Shown here: in pieces, positions 26,177 to 35,198 of the stretch
Layout: the number at the start of each line of letters is the position of its first letter
Numbering within the stretch: position 1 is the first letter of the stretch
DNA from: Gammaproteobacteria bacterium
Lineage (GTDB): Bacteria > Pseudomonadota > Gammaproteobacteria > DSM-16500
Assembly: GCA_031291175.1 (NCBI GenBank)
Contig: JARLJO010000045.1
Location: forward strand, 124,001-188,000
Direction of reading: 5' to 3'
DNA: 64,000 nucleotides
Notes under the pieces: model-generated
Databases searched by the model: none
Told to the model about the DNA's origin: nothing
Seen by the model: the letters and a program-made list of their open reading frames with translations, nothing else
Program-made: the position numbers and the translations under genes

Positions 26177-27853
26177 ATGGAAAACACATTGTTGAATATT
26201 GGACTGGCTTTTTTGGAAGGCTTAGGATTAATTGTTTCGCCTTGTATCTTGCCTATTTTACCCATTGTTTTGTCGGGCTCTCTGGAAGGAAATAAAAACC
26301 GACCGCTAGGTATCATTTTGGGTTTTGTGATCACATTTGCTTTATTCACTTTTTTCTCGCGTAAGCTGGTGGAATATTCTGGTATTGATTTAAGCATTGT
26401 CCGTTATTTTTCTTATGTGTTGCTAATTTTATTCGGCTTGACGATGCTATCGACTTATCTCACGGAAAAATTTGCTCGCCTCACTCAGCGATTTGCTAAT
26501 ATCGGCGCGAATGCTTCATCGTTGAATAATCCACAAGGTGGATTCATCAGTGGAATTATTTTTGGTTGTTTAATTGGTTTTATTTGGACGCCGTGTGCAG
26601 GCCCAATTCTCGCTGCTGTTATTGTGCAGACCGTTATTCAAAAAACCACTTTCAGTAGCTTTCTGGTTGTGTTCGCTTTTGGTCTGGGTGCAGGTGTGCC
26701 AATGCTATTAATAGCCATATTTGGTCGAGCACTCATGGCAAAATTGAACTTTTTTAAACGCAGCACGAATGTCTTACGCAAGATATTAGGCCTTATCATT
26801 CTTGCGAGTGTTGGACTAATGATATATAGCGATGGGCTAGCAACGACAGCAACGACAGCAACGACAGCAACGACAGCAACGACAGAAAATCATAATATCG
26901 ATAGAACACAAGACAAGGTGATAGACAGTCTCGATAAGCCATTTCCAGCACCTGCCATTGACGGTATTACAACCTGGATTAACTCTAACCCTATACAACT
27001 TAATCAGCTAAAAGGTAAAGTCGTATTAATCGATTTTTGGACTTACTCTTGCATCAATTGCATACGCACCCTGCCCTATCTTAAAGATTGGTACGCGAAA
27101 TACCATGACTTGGGATTGGTTATCATTGGGGTTCATTCACCTGAATTCGAATTTGAAAAAAATCCAGTGAATGTAAAAAGTGCGGTCATAAAAGACGGGA
27201 TTCAATACCCTGTAGCCCTCGATAGTCATTTCGTCACATGGCAAAACTATCACAATAAATATTGGCCGGCACATTACTTGATTGATAAAAATGGCAATGT
27301 GGTTTATGAACATTTTGGCGAAGGTGATTATGATGTTACTGAAAATAATATTCGCTATTTATTAGGCTTGAATATGACACCAATGGCTACATCCGAAAAG
27401 CCGCTTGCCAATAATATGACACCAGAAACTTATTTAGGTTATGCGCGTGGCGATAAGAATACAAGCCCTGAAAAACAGCTAAAAGATGTCATAGCCGAAT
27501 ACAGCTTTCCCACTGTACTGCCAATCAATAGCTGGGCGCTTCAAGGAAAATGGAAAATCATTGCAGAACATATTACTGCAGCAGAAAAAAATGCCGCTGT
27601 TAAAATTCACTTTACCGCGAAGAAAGTGTTTATCGTTTTAGGCAATACGTCAAGCAAGCCTTTAAAAGTTAAATTGTTATTCAATGGCGAGGCTGTTGTG
27701 AAAGAAAAAGGAAATGACGTGACTGACAGTAGTATCACTGTAAGCAATCATTCTTTGTATAGTGCATTAGTCTTTCCAACGGAAATAACTGGTATTTTAG
27801 AAGTGATTGCAATGGAGCCTGGATTAGAAATTTATACCTTTACCTTTGGATAA
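26177..27853 (+). CDS. DipZ-like fusion: CcdA membrane domain, thioredoxin domain and C-terminal domain
   Basis: A 558-aa protein in three parts. Residues about 1-220 form a CcdA/DsbD-type membrane domain of six or so helices, with the redox cysteines in IVSPCILPILP (about 23) and WTPCAGPIL (about 139). A variable Ala-Thr-Thr linker follows (about 222-236). A TlpA/AhpC-like thioredoxin domain (about 255-395) carries the CxxC site C-I-N-C at about 291-294. The C-terminal 130 residues match the beta-rich end domain of DipZ-type proteins. The protein would carry electrons from cytoplasmic thioredoxin across the membrane to its own periplasmic thioredoxin domain. DipZ is best known in mycobacteria; the periplasmic client here is unknown. 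It is a single gene. Confidence 0.9.
   Translation: MENTLLNIGLAFLEGLGLIVSPCILPILPIVLSGSLEGNKNRPLGIILGFVITFALFTFFSRKLVEYSGIDLSIVRYFSYVLLILFGLTMLSTYLTEKFARLTQRFANIGANASSLNNPQGGFISGIIFGCLIGFIWTPCAGPILAAVIVQTVIQKTTFSSFLVVFAFGLGAGVPMLLIAIFGRALMAKLNFFKRSTNVLRKILGLIILASVGLMIYSDGLATTATTATTATTATTENHNIDRTQDKVIDSLDKPFPAPAIDGITTWINSNPIQLNQLKGKVVLIDFWTYSCINCIRTLPYLKDWYAKYHDLGLVIIGVHSPEFEFEKNPVNVKSAVIKDGIQYPVALDSHFVTWQNYHNKYWPAHYLIDKNGNVVYEHFGEGDYDVTENNIRYLLGLNMTPMATSEKPLANNMTPETYLGYARGDKNTSPEKQLKDVIAEYSFPTVLPINSWALQGKWKIIAEHITAAEKNAAVKIHFTAKKVFIVLGNTSSKPLKVKLLFNGEAVVKEKGNDVTDSSITVSNHSLYSALVFPTEITGILEVIAMEPGLEIYTFTFG
26840..26884 (+). repeat. 9-bp in-frame tandem repeat (5 units) in the DipZ-like gene
   Basis: Five exact copies of GCAACGACA encode Ala-Thr-Thr units in the linker between the membrane and thioredoxin domains. 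Copy-number change would alter linker length without a frameshift. Confidence 0.9.
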
Positions 27854-27933
27854 AGGTGATGAATGCAGTATATTTTCAATCTTCACATCCAAGAAATCTA
27901 CGGTTTTGCGAAGTGCCGACAATTTAGGAAAAC

Positions 27934-30384
27934 CTAATTGGTTTCATAACTATATAATAGATCGACACCGACCTCCGTAATGGAAGATTCACTTTGAATC
28001 TTCCAGTATTTAGAAATAGGTAAATCAAAATTTAGCGCTTGTGTGGGGGCAAAAATACCCATCTTAAACATATCCATTAGCCCGCTAGGCGGATTAGACT
28101 CATCGCCTAACGTAGGTTCACCTAAATTCATACCAGAAGAAGCGGAGCCTAAGAGTGATAATGCGCTTAATCCTGAAATATTCGATCGCGATTGATTGAA
28201 TACTAAATGAGATAAAATATCATCTTGTGACATGGGGGGATTGGATACTAGCTGAACAATAGGATTTTTGAGGGTCCCGCGTACCTGCACACCCGCTTTG
28301 ATTTGATCATTGTCAGAGGCTATTTTGAAGCCGAGAAAATTCTTTGTTGTCGAGTTTAATTGTTGAAATGCGTCTATATTCAAACCCGGATTCGTTAATA
28401 GGTTGCCGACATACACTAACCGGCCATTATTGATAGAAAACGATTTGTCATAAATCTGATACGTCCCTTTTGTAACATGCAATGTCCCATTACCGGCTGG
28501 TATTCCTCCTGGTTTTTGAAAAACAGATATTGACCCTGCTAAATCAGCATGCAATTGATCGTAATCCACATGCGCGTAACTACCCAGCTCTAGATTGATA
28601 CCTAATGAAAGATTTCCGAGTGAGTAAATGGGTGGCTTTTCACCCGCATAAGTGAAATCACTGGGTAATGTAACGATATTGCTATAAGATTTTACGTCAA
28701 TGTCCACATAAGGCAATAAGACATGCCCCGTTACTTTAACTGCAGATCCTTGCATAGTGACGTTTATATTAGGCGAAGCAATTATTCTATATTCTTTTAA
28801 ATTCGCAATGAGTAATTGACTACCGACCACATTTAAATTCAAAACATAATCTGGCTTATTTAAATCTAACATACCGACGAGAGTTCCCTGGCCGCTGTTT
28901 GAAGAGAACTTGCCGTTAATATGCAGTATAAAATCATTGTTCATCGTATTGTGGAATTGAATACCGTTAGGATGAATACCAAGCGCAGGAAGCATAAAGC
29001 CACCGTTCATGATATTCAGATAACCTTGAAAACGGGGATGAGCCAGATTTCCCGATAATGTGACATTACCATAAAGCGCGCCCTGTAAAGAATGAATATC
29101 CGTTGAAGTAATAAACTGACTCAAGTCACTTGCTTGCAGAATAATATTACCCTGCATGGCAGCCTGCGATAAAGATTGGTTTAGCAAATTTGGCCATTGA
29201 AATGACAAGCGTACTTGATTCGTTTTAGAAAACACTGCCGTTGCATTCACTAGAGTTTTTGATGCACTTAAAGTCATGTTCAATAAAATATTTATTTGAG
29301 GAATAATATAGTGTGCGACATCCAGTTGCTTACCATTTAATTGCAATTGGACTGTGTTTGCCTGCAGAGCTGAGAACAATTTTCCATCAAGTGTTTGAAC
29401 GGCGACATTTTTAAATTTGATTTGTTTTGCCTGAAGTGTCCCCACAGCCACTGGTTTTTTATCTTGTGTCATGATCTTGCCACTTGAGACCAGGCTACCT
29501 GTTAAACCAGCATTAATCGAATTTAAATTTGGCATGAAAATATTCCATTGCATATTCCATGGATCGCCAATGTCTCCTTGTAACTTAACAAAAGATTTTC
29601 CAACAGTCACATCGACATTTTTAAGAAAAATCCGTTTATTCTCTATTTGTAAATTCACTATACCCACCAAAGGAAATTGTCGAACATTTCCCGACAAGCG
29701 AGTCATATCAAGGACCATTCGTTTATTATGTGTATTCCACTCCCCCGCCGTGGTTACATGAAATGAAAGCTGACTATCCGTTTGCGGCCATAAATAATTC
29801 GTAACGACTTTGTCTGCATCAGCAACCAGATGCCATTTCTGGCTCACAAGATCATTGAAAACATATTCGCCGCTTATCGTTCCTTGTGGTAATTTGACAA
29901 TGAATTGATTCGCTTCATTGTTAGAATGAGTAATGACAATGGTATCAACATGCGTAATTAGTTTAGTATTTTGATATACAGTCAGATCAGATAAATTAGC
30001 CTCATTCAAAAAGAATCTTTGAATAAACGTATCTTGAGAAACTTGCTTAGCGCTCGGCAACAAACGAATCACAACGCCATTTGCATTCATGCGACTCAAT
30101 ACTAAATTATGTTTTAATAATTGAAACGGATTCCATGCAATTTCCAATTGCTTAATACTGACTTCTACTACTGTATTGGAAAATAAAAAATTGTTTAATA
30201 CAAAATGTGATCCTAAGTTACCACGACTATTTGTCACTTGCAGCTTGCCAGGAAACCATTTTTCGGCTATTTTTATGGAGCAATCCAAACCAAATTGGGT
30301 ATAAAAAAGCGCATAAAAACTCGCACAACCTATTAGGATAATGGCCAACAAGCATCTCGCTAAAACCACAATTAGCGTTCTCAT
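27934..30384 (-). CDS. tamB: TamB, translocation and assembly module / lipid transfer bridge protein
   Basis: A 816-aa protein with an N-terminal signal anchor (about residues 7-27) and a long beta-rich body of repeated amphipathic strands. It ends in the DUF490/TamB domain: GAGVQV-like KAGVQVRGTLKNPIVQL near 700-716, SQDDILSHLVF near 724-734 and a final barrel-like tail ending SYETN. TamB spans the periplasm with TamA, aiding outer-membrane protein assembly and probably phospholipid transport. E. coli TamB is 1259 aa; this one is about two-thirds as long. Start and stop look complete. It overlaps tamA by 4 bp. Confidence 0.92.
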   Translation of the reverse strand: MRTLIVVLARCLLAIILIGCASFYALFYTQFGLDCSIKIAEKWFPGKLQVTNSRGNLGSHFVLNNFLFSNTVVEVSIKQLEIAWNPFQLLKHNLVLSRMNANGVVIRLLPSAKQVSQDTFIQRFFLNEANLSDLTVYQNTKLITHVDTIVITHSNNEANQFIVKLPQGTISGEYVFNDLVSQKWHLVADADKVVTNYLWPQTDSQLSFHVTTAGEWNTHNKRMVLDMTRLSGNVRQFPLVGIVNLQIENKRIFLKNVDVTVGKSFVKLQGDIGDPWNMQWNIFMPNLNSINAGLTGSLVSSGKIMTQDKKPVAVGTLQAKQIKFKNVAVQTLDGKLFSALQANTVQLQLNGKQLDVAHYIIPQINILLNMTLSASKTLVNATAVFSKTNQVRLSFQWPNLLNQSLSQAAMQGNIILQASDLSQFITSTDIHSLQGALYGNVTLSGNLAHPRFQGYLNIMNGGFMLPALGIHPNGIQFHNTMNNDFILHINGKFSSNSGQGTLVGMLDLNKPDYVLNLNVVGSQLLIANLKEYRIIASPNINVTMQGSAVKVTGHVLLPYVDIDVKSYSNIVTLPSDFTYAGEKPPIYSLGNLSLGINLELGSYAHVDYDQLHADLAGSISVFQKPGGIPAGNGTLHVTKGTYQIYDKSFSINNGRLVYVGNLLTNPGLNIDAFQQLNSTTKNFLGFKIASDNDQIKAGVQVRGTLKNPIVQLVSNPPMSQDDILSHLVFNQSRSNISGLSALSLLGSASSGMNLGEPTLGDESNPPSGLMDMFKMGIFAPTQALNFDLPISKYWKIQSESSITEVGVDLLYSYETN

Positions 30385-32114
30385 GAGAACTCCGCCCCCA
30401 AGCTAAATTCAACACTGAATGGTTTGGTATGCTTGCTAATAGCGCGGGCAAGATACAGTTTGATCGGGCCGATACGAGTATCATATACCGCGCCGATACC
30501 CGCCCCGCGATTGACTGGTGTTGCGAGATGATTTGTCGCATAGCCTGCGTCATAAAAAACCGCACCAAACAAATTACCTACAATACGATTTTGGTATTCG
30601 AGACTGGCAATACCTAAATATTTTCCGGGCCCAATACTGCTATCGGCAAAACCGCGAATGCTATTCACACCACCTGCAAAATAACGCATGCTAAACGGAA
30701 AAACCTCGAGGTTATGCACATCGATAAAACCTAATTCACCACGAAGTAAAATGCGTGCAAAACTGACGGGGGAAAAAATACATTTAGCTCTCGCTTGGAC
30801 TTGTCCAAAACTGGTGGTGGATAAGAGAGCTTTTGATCCGCCTTGCACGATCAAATTGAATGCATACGCATTTTTGGGGCTCATTAAATCATCCGTCACG
30901 ATATACGAGGTTTTCCAGCTAGGATACAACAAATGCGATTTTTCTGGCGCATACTGATGAATGGTAAAATGTTCTACTAAATAATTTAAATTGATACTCG
31001 TGTTCCACTTTTCCGATTTCTTTGAAAAACCACCTGTCAATGTCACTGTATTACTTTTCCCTGATTTAGGTTCAAAGCGTTTGTAATTGGCGCCCATTAA
31101 CCATTCATCTGTTAAAGGATTTTTACCCGGAATATAATAGGTAGCCCCCATTCCAGATAATATTGACGATAATTTCATTTCGGTTTCAAGATGATGCCCT
31201 TCTTGTCCGATATGACGCAAACTCATTGCTGCAGACAGCCTTGCACCTGTCAATGTGCCATAGCCTAGTCCTAAGCTATAACGCTTGGCTTTAGGGGGGA
31301 TTAAGTTAAATTTGAGAGGAATCTCTCGATCAGGATTCTTTTCTTCAAAGTCAGGCGTAATCACGGCGCGTTTAAAATAATAGCTTTTTTCCATGGCTTG
31401 CTGCAGTTTTATGATTTTACTACTTGAAAAGACATCACCTTGACGAAAATCAATAAAGCGTCTTAAAAAATTCTCAGAATAAGGATAATTTTCAAATGAG
31501 ACGGCGCCAAAATAAAATTGTGGTCCAGTCTCCAAATGAATATCAATACGACAGGTATAAGCTTTCAAATCGACAACAAGTTGATTTTGAAAATAGGCCT
31601 GGAGATAGCCCTGGCTTCTTGCCTTGGTAAACATTTTGGTTTTGGCCTTGTCGTAGGCAGGCGCTGTAAAAACATCATGTACTTGTAAAGGAAAATCTTG
31701 GATAAACTTCTGAATGGCAGAGTTGTCTCTGCCAGGACCCTTAATCTCTATAGCAAGACTCGTGATCCGCAATGGCTCGCCTAATGTGACATAATAGCTC
31801 GCTATCCATTTATCGCCTATATGAGATAACCTGGATTCTATTCGCGCTCTGAAATAGCCATAGGGTTCTATACCCAGTTTTACTTCATTTTTCCCTTGTA
31901 AATAAATTTTATGGACAAGCGCTGGCGTTAAATATTCACCAGTATTATTTTGCATGATCAATAAACGATTTTGGACATTAGTGAGGATATCGCCTTTCAA
32001 TCCAACTAATTTATAGCTTACATTGGATTTTGCAAAAGCATCAGAATAGGCAAATAAGCAAATGCAAAAACCACTTATCACGATAGATAAGTACCTTGCC
32101 ATCATCTTAATCAT
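30381..32114 (-). CDS. tamA: TamA, BamA-family outer-membrane protein
   Basis: A 577-aa protein with a signal peptide (about residues 1-28, ending AYSDAFA), three POTRA-like repeats (about 30-270) and a 16-strand barrel domain (about 275-577). The barrel carries the conserved SIRGFADSSIGP motif near 487-498, the lid-lock Arg-Gly-Phe of Omp85 proteins. The C-terminus FSVEFSLGAEFS ends in the expected aromatic/Ser strand. TamA partners TamB in outer-membrane assembly. The 4-bp overlap with tamB marks one operon. The length is the same as E. coli TamA (577 aa). Confidence 0.95.
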   Translation of the reverse strand: MIKMMARYLSIVISGFCICLFAYSDAFAKSNVSYKLVGLKGDILTNVQNRLLIMQNNTGEYLTPALVHKIYLQGKNEVKLGIEPYGYFRARIESRLSHIGDKWIASYYVTLGEPLRITSLAIEIKGPGRDNSAIQKFIQDFPLQVHDVFTAPAYDKAKTKMFTKARSQGYLQAYFQNQLVVDLKAYTCRIDIHLETGPQFYFGAVSFENYPYSENFLRRFIDFRQGDVFSSSKIIKLQQAMEKSYYFKRAVITPDFEEKNPDREIPLKFNLIPPKAKRYSLGLGYGTLTGARLSAAMSLRHIGQEGHHLETEMKLSSILSGMGATYYIPGKNPLTDEWLMGANYKRFEPKSGKSNTVTLTGGFSKKSEKWNTSINLNYLVEHFTIHQYAPEKSHLLYPSWKTSYIVTDDLMSPKNAYAFNLIVQGGSKALLSTTSFGQVQARAKCIFSPVSFARILLRGELGFIDVHNLEVFPFSMRYFAGGVNSIRGFADSSIGPGKYLGIASLEYQNRIVGNLFGAVFYDAGYATNHLATPVNRGAGIGAVYDTRIGPIKLYLARAISKHTKPFSVEFSLGAEFS

Positions 32115-32201
32115 TATAATAAAACATCCTGTTTTTTTAGGCTATCCCTGTCAATAGCATTAACCTATCAATAAAATGAATTTTTTTCTTTAAAAAAATT
32201 C

Positions 32202-33362
32202 TTACTTAAGTTTCATGGCAAAAACTTCCGGTAACAACTCTGTTATGGCCATTTTTCCCTTTGATACAGAATAAACAGCAAATAGACCGAAACTCAGCGC
32301 TGCCCCACTCAATGCAAAATACCGCATATAATTCGTCTTGTCTGAGCGCGGCACTTTCTTAGAATCATCAGCCGGGTTTAACGGGTGAGAAACAGGTGAC
32401 ATCTGCTGTGACATAAAAGATGAAGAAACGCTTGATGGCATCACAGCAACAGTTTCATCTAAAAGTGTATTTAACAGGGCTCTTGCTAACAACGGATCGC
32501 CACTATGACTGCTATGAGTTGGCTGAGACATAGATAAAGGAGCAGATGAATAAGCATTATCATCTCTCATTTCTTCAGGAGAATCGTCTTGCTCTTCAAG
32601 CAAAACCGCATAATACGAGTCAGATACTTCCAACGAAGACATGGCGTCAACGAGCAAACGCGACTTACACTCTTCTTCGAGAAATTCATTTTCGATTTGG
32701 GTGATAAGTGGCTTTAGCTTTTTTCTCAGGAATTTTTGCCTGGTTTTTTCATCCGATATGTTACTGGCTATATCCAGTAATTTTAACAAATCCACTGTAT
32801 CTTCTTTTGGGTCAGGAATTACCGGTTGTTTTGCTGAAACAGCCAAATCAATAGCGAGTTTAAATTCTTGAGTAGCCAGAGCAATTTTTTGATTAATCTC
32901 CTGCGATGTATTGCCACGAAATAAATAATCGTAGGGATCATAGCTTTCAATATAATTTAATCTCGCCTGCAGAAACAAGAGCAGCTCATACTGCACCAGC
33001 TCCGACAATATAATTTGTATAGCTGAAAAAACACGTTGATTACCAATGGATCTTTGTATCGCCTTTACATTTTTTACTGTATTGGCTATTAAAGTAAAAA
33101 TTTTGTAGTTACCTTTTATCGCCAAAGCCAGGCGCTCAGCATTATGGGTTGTATTACTGCCGCCAAGATCATGCAGGGTTTCTAATGCTAATTGGTGCAA
33201 CGAAGTAATGGATTTTAATTTTCGAGCATTAGTATTAAGAATAGCAGCAATCGCCTCAATGCCTTCAACCATGGCTTTTGTATGAAGATAAATGCAATGT
33301 AATGCATCAACATCCAAAAGCTCACGAGGCCAGTTTTGATTTGTTAGAACATTTCGCCACAT
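32202..33362 (-). CDS. Unrecognised 386-aa protein with one C-terminal membrane segment
   Basis: I do not recognise it. Residues about 1-245 are helical with moderate Leu and Ala content (for example LILSELVQYELLLFLQARL-like segments near 115-135). Residues about 255-340 are Ser/Pro/Met-rich and probably disordered (SSAPLSMSQPTHSSHSG). A single hydrophobic helix at about 345-366 (ALSGAALSFGLFAVYSV) is followed by a short tail ending AMKLK. A tail-anchored layout suits insertion into a bacterial or host membrane from the cytosol. It heads the minus-strand side of an accessory island. Effector status is conjecture. Confidence 0.72.
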   Translation of the reverse strand: MWRNVLTNQNWPRELLDVDALHCIYLHTKAMVEGIEAIAAILNTNARKLKSITSLHQLALETLHDLGGSNTTHNAERLALAIKGNYKIFTLIANTVKNVKAIQRSIGNQRVFSAIQIILSELVQYELLLFLQARLNYIESYDPYDYLFRGNTSQEINQKIALATQEFKLAIDLAVSAKQPVIPDPKEDTVDLLKLLDIASNISDEKTRQKFLRKKLKPLITQIENEFLEEECKSRLLVDAMSSLEVSDSYYAVLLEEQDDSPEEMRDDNAYSSAPLSMSQPTHSSHSGDPLLARALLNTLLDETVAVMPSSVSSSFMSQQMSPVSHPLNPADDSKKVPRSDKTNYMRYFALSGAALSFGLFAVYSVSKGKMAITELLPEVFAMKLK

Positions 33363-33450
33363 AATACTACGCCTTATTAATTAGAGCGTTTTAAACGCAT
33401 TTTTCAGGCTAAATCTGAATAAATAAGCAGGTCACTTTTTATTTTTGACT

Positions 33451-33900
33451 TTATATTGAAACAATACGTTCAATAACTTTTTGTGCTACAAATTCATTAT
33501 TACGATAAAACGACATAACAATGGTGAAGTTTTTTCCATCCTGACTCAACTCACGAATTTTTTTATCATCAGGCAGCATGGAGCGAAATATTCCCATGCC
33601 ATCCACACCCCGATACGAACCAGAAACAGGCGACATTTTTTCAAGATTAATCATGCCATTTTTATCCGCTTGAAATATGACTTTCGAACGCCAAATATGA
33701 TTAGCCGAATCCGATTGAACGGTTTCAATTGTCACCAGTTCATCTGGCAGAAGATTACTGAGGACAATTTTTATGGCTTGATCCATTCGCGCTTTTTGCG
33801 GGAAAATCGCGATGGAAAGCTTGTTTTTTTTATATGATATTATATAAGTTGATAGCAATAAAAATGCTAAGAAAGCGATAATGATAATTGTTTTTAGCAT
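33451..33900 (-). CDS. Small membrane-anchored protein of unknown function
   Basis: A 149-aa protein with one N-terminal hydrophobic helix (IIIIAFLAFLLLSTYIISY, about residues 4-22) followed by Lys residues, suggesting an anchored protein with its remaining 120 residues in the periplasm. The outer part is mixed alpha/beta with VIFQADKNGMINLEKMSPVSG near 73-93 and a final strand KVIERIVSI. The segment FQADKNGMINLEKMSPVSGSY recalls the N-terminal domain of acyl-CoA thioester hydrolase/BAAT-type proteins, but only weakly. It is separated from the next minus-strand gene by 88 bp. Confidence 0.65.
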   Translation of the reverse strand: MLKTIIIIAFLAFLLLSTYIISYKKNKLSIAIFPQKARMDQAIKIVLSNLLPDELVTIETVQSDSANHIWRSKVIFQADKNGMINLEKMSPVSGSYRGVDGMGIFRSMLPDDKKIRELSQDGKNFTIVMSFYRNNEFVAQKVIERIVSI

Positions 33901-34028
33901 AAATACGAGCCCCGCTGAATTGATCAGCCATTCTAAGCAATTATGATTAAATCTTCTAGATATTTATCAGCAGCAAAGTCTAAGATTGAGTGGGGCGCTA
34001 CCTATAATTACTAGGTTCCTATCAGACC

Positions 34029-34161
34029 TATATCATTCCCCGTAAGTTCTCAAACCCCTACGTACCGTGGACAAGCCACGGTACGTAGAGGTTCTCTGTG
34101 CTACGTCGGAGTTTCTCGATGCTATGAGTCAATGGTTTTAATAGTTATGGGTAATGATATA
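34029..34161 (+). repeat. Family 3 repeat with terminal inverted repeats, copy 1
   Basis: A 133-bp element bounded by TATATCATT (34029-34037) and AATGATATA (34153-34161), extended inward by CCC/GGG. A 16-bp hairpin with one mismatch (CCCCTACGTACCGTGG at 34055-34070 against 34076-34091) lies in the left half. It closely matches, in inverse orientation, the sequence at 48922-49035. No coding frame is present. Confidence 0.8.
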
Positions 34162-34164
34162 GTC

Positions 34165-34262
34165 AGATCAGGTACTTTTTTTCGTGCTCGCAGGCTCCGC
34201 ACGTAAAAGAGCACTTAGTCTGCCCCCCTGTTTTTTTGTGTCACTTCCACGTTACGGAAGTG
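34165..34262 (+). repeat. Family 1 structured repeat, copy C
   Basis: Directly follows the family 3 copy. It has CAGGTACTTTTTTTCGTGC with GCACGTAAAAGAGCACTTAG as hairpin arms, CTGCCCCCCTG with a T-run, and the second hairpin CACTTCC-ACGTTAC-GGAAGTG (34242-34262). Its 5' GTTGACTGGGGTCCTGTCA end is missing. It lies in a divergent intergenic region, so a terminator role for a neighbouring gene is not obvious. Confidence 0.65.
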
Positions 34263-34346
34263 AATGAACAGAGCCCAGACATTATTGCCTAAGCGCAAAA
34301 AATACGCTACCATGCCTACCGGTAAATTGATTGGTAAAGAACAGAG

Positions 34347-35099
34347 ATGAAATCACGAAAACGTAACATCGACCAGACGGTAGCTGCAGCTCCTGCTCCT
34401 ATTCCTGCCGCCGCAGCTGCCGCACCAACAATAGCAAAAGTGGCTCCTCCCACTGCACCCGACACGGAAGACAATCAAGCAGACAAACGAGCAAAGTGCG
34501 AAGGTAAACCTTATCTACCCACGACGGTCTTTGCTAATTTCAAACAGGGTGATCTACTATTTGGCTTATTTGCTGAGCGTCAAAAAGTGGATAAAAAAAT
34601 TGAAGCGAAAGGATTTCATCACACCGTAGCAAATGAGTTAAATCAAGATGTGGTAGAAATGGTTGTGCTCGGGACAACAGAAGATAAAATTAAACAACTC
34701 GAAGCCGAGCAACTTAAGCATTATCACTTCCTAAGTAAATATCGAGATTACTTGATTCGCAAACCAGGCAAGCCCATATCAGCAGCCAAAGAACCCCTTG
34801 TCAGCGCCGCTTATCGGCGTGCTTGCAAACTATTATTAATCAATAGAGAACCAGACAGAACTGCCACTGCGCATGTTATCACTAACAAGATTATCTGGAA
34901 GCGCGCTTGCAGAAAAGAATTGTCACAACAAGGCGTCACCGATAGTGAAATGCGCGCCGCTTACCGAGATTATCAAGAACATGGGTCTAATCCTCACGTT
35001 TTGTTTTATGATGCGAACCACCGTCAAATGGCTATGACACCTTGGGAGTTAGAACCATTTAAACCACATTGGGAACACTATCGTCGATCTCGAAAGTAA
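34347..35099 (+). CDS. Unrecognised 250-aa protein with basic N-terminus and Ala/Pro linker
   Basis: No family is recognised. It starts MKSRKRNIDQ, a short basic cluster, followed by an Ala/Pro low-complexity region (about residues 12-40) and a second basic patch, DKRAKCEGK, near 46-54. The remaining 195 residues are helical with charged surfaces (EAEQLKHYHFLSKYRDYLI near 124-142). The basic patches could serve as nuclear-localisation-like signals if the protein entered a host cell, or simply bind nucleic acid. It has no signal peptide or membrane helix. It is the only plus-strand gene in an island of minus-strand unknowns. Confidence 0.7.
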   Translation: MKSRKRNIDQTVAAAPAPIPAAAAAAPTIAKVAPPTAPDTEDNQADKRAKCEGKPYLPTTVFANFKQGDLLFGLFAERQKVDKKIEAKGFHHTVANELNQDVVEMVVLGTTEDKIKQLEAEQLKHYHFLSKYRDYLIRKPGKPISAAKEPLVSAAYRRACKLLLINREPDRTATAHVITNKIIWKRACRKELSQQGVTDSEMRAAYRDYQEHGSNPHVLFYDANHRQMAMTPWELEPFKPHWEHYRRSRK

Positions 35100-35130
35100 A
35101 AAACCATCACTCTATCAGATCCGATTCTCA

Positions 35131-35160
35131 AAATAAAAAATCCCCGCCAAAGCGGGGATT
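35131..35160 (-). terminator. Rho-independent terminator, minus strand
   Basis: A 9-bp stem, AATCCCCGC (35139-35147) with GCGGGGATT (35152-35160), around a 4-nt loop. On the minus strand it runs into TTTTTTATTT, so it best ends the gene at 35199-36869. It may also act weakly on the convergent plus-strand gene ending at 35099. Confidence 0.8.
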
Positions 35161-35198
35161 GCCATTATACAAATTTATTTATACGCGTATTAAAGAAA

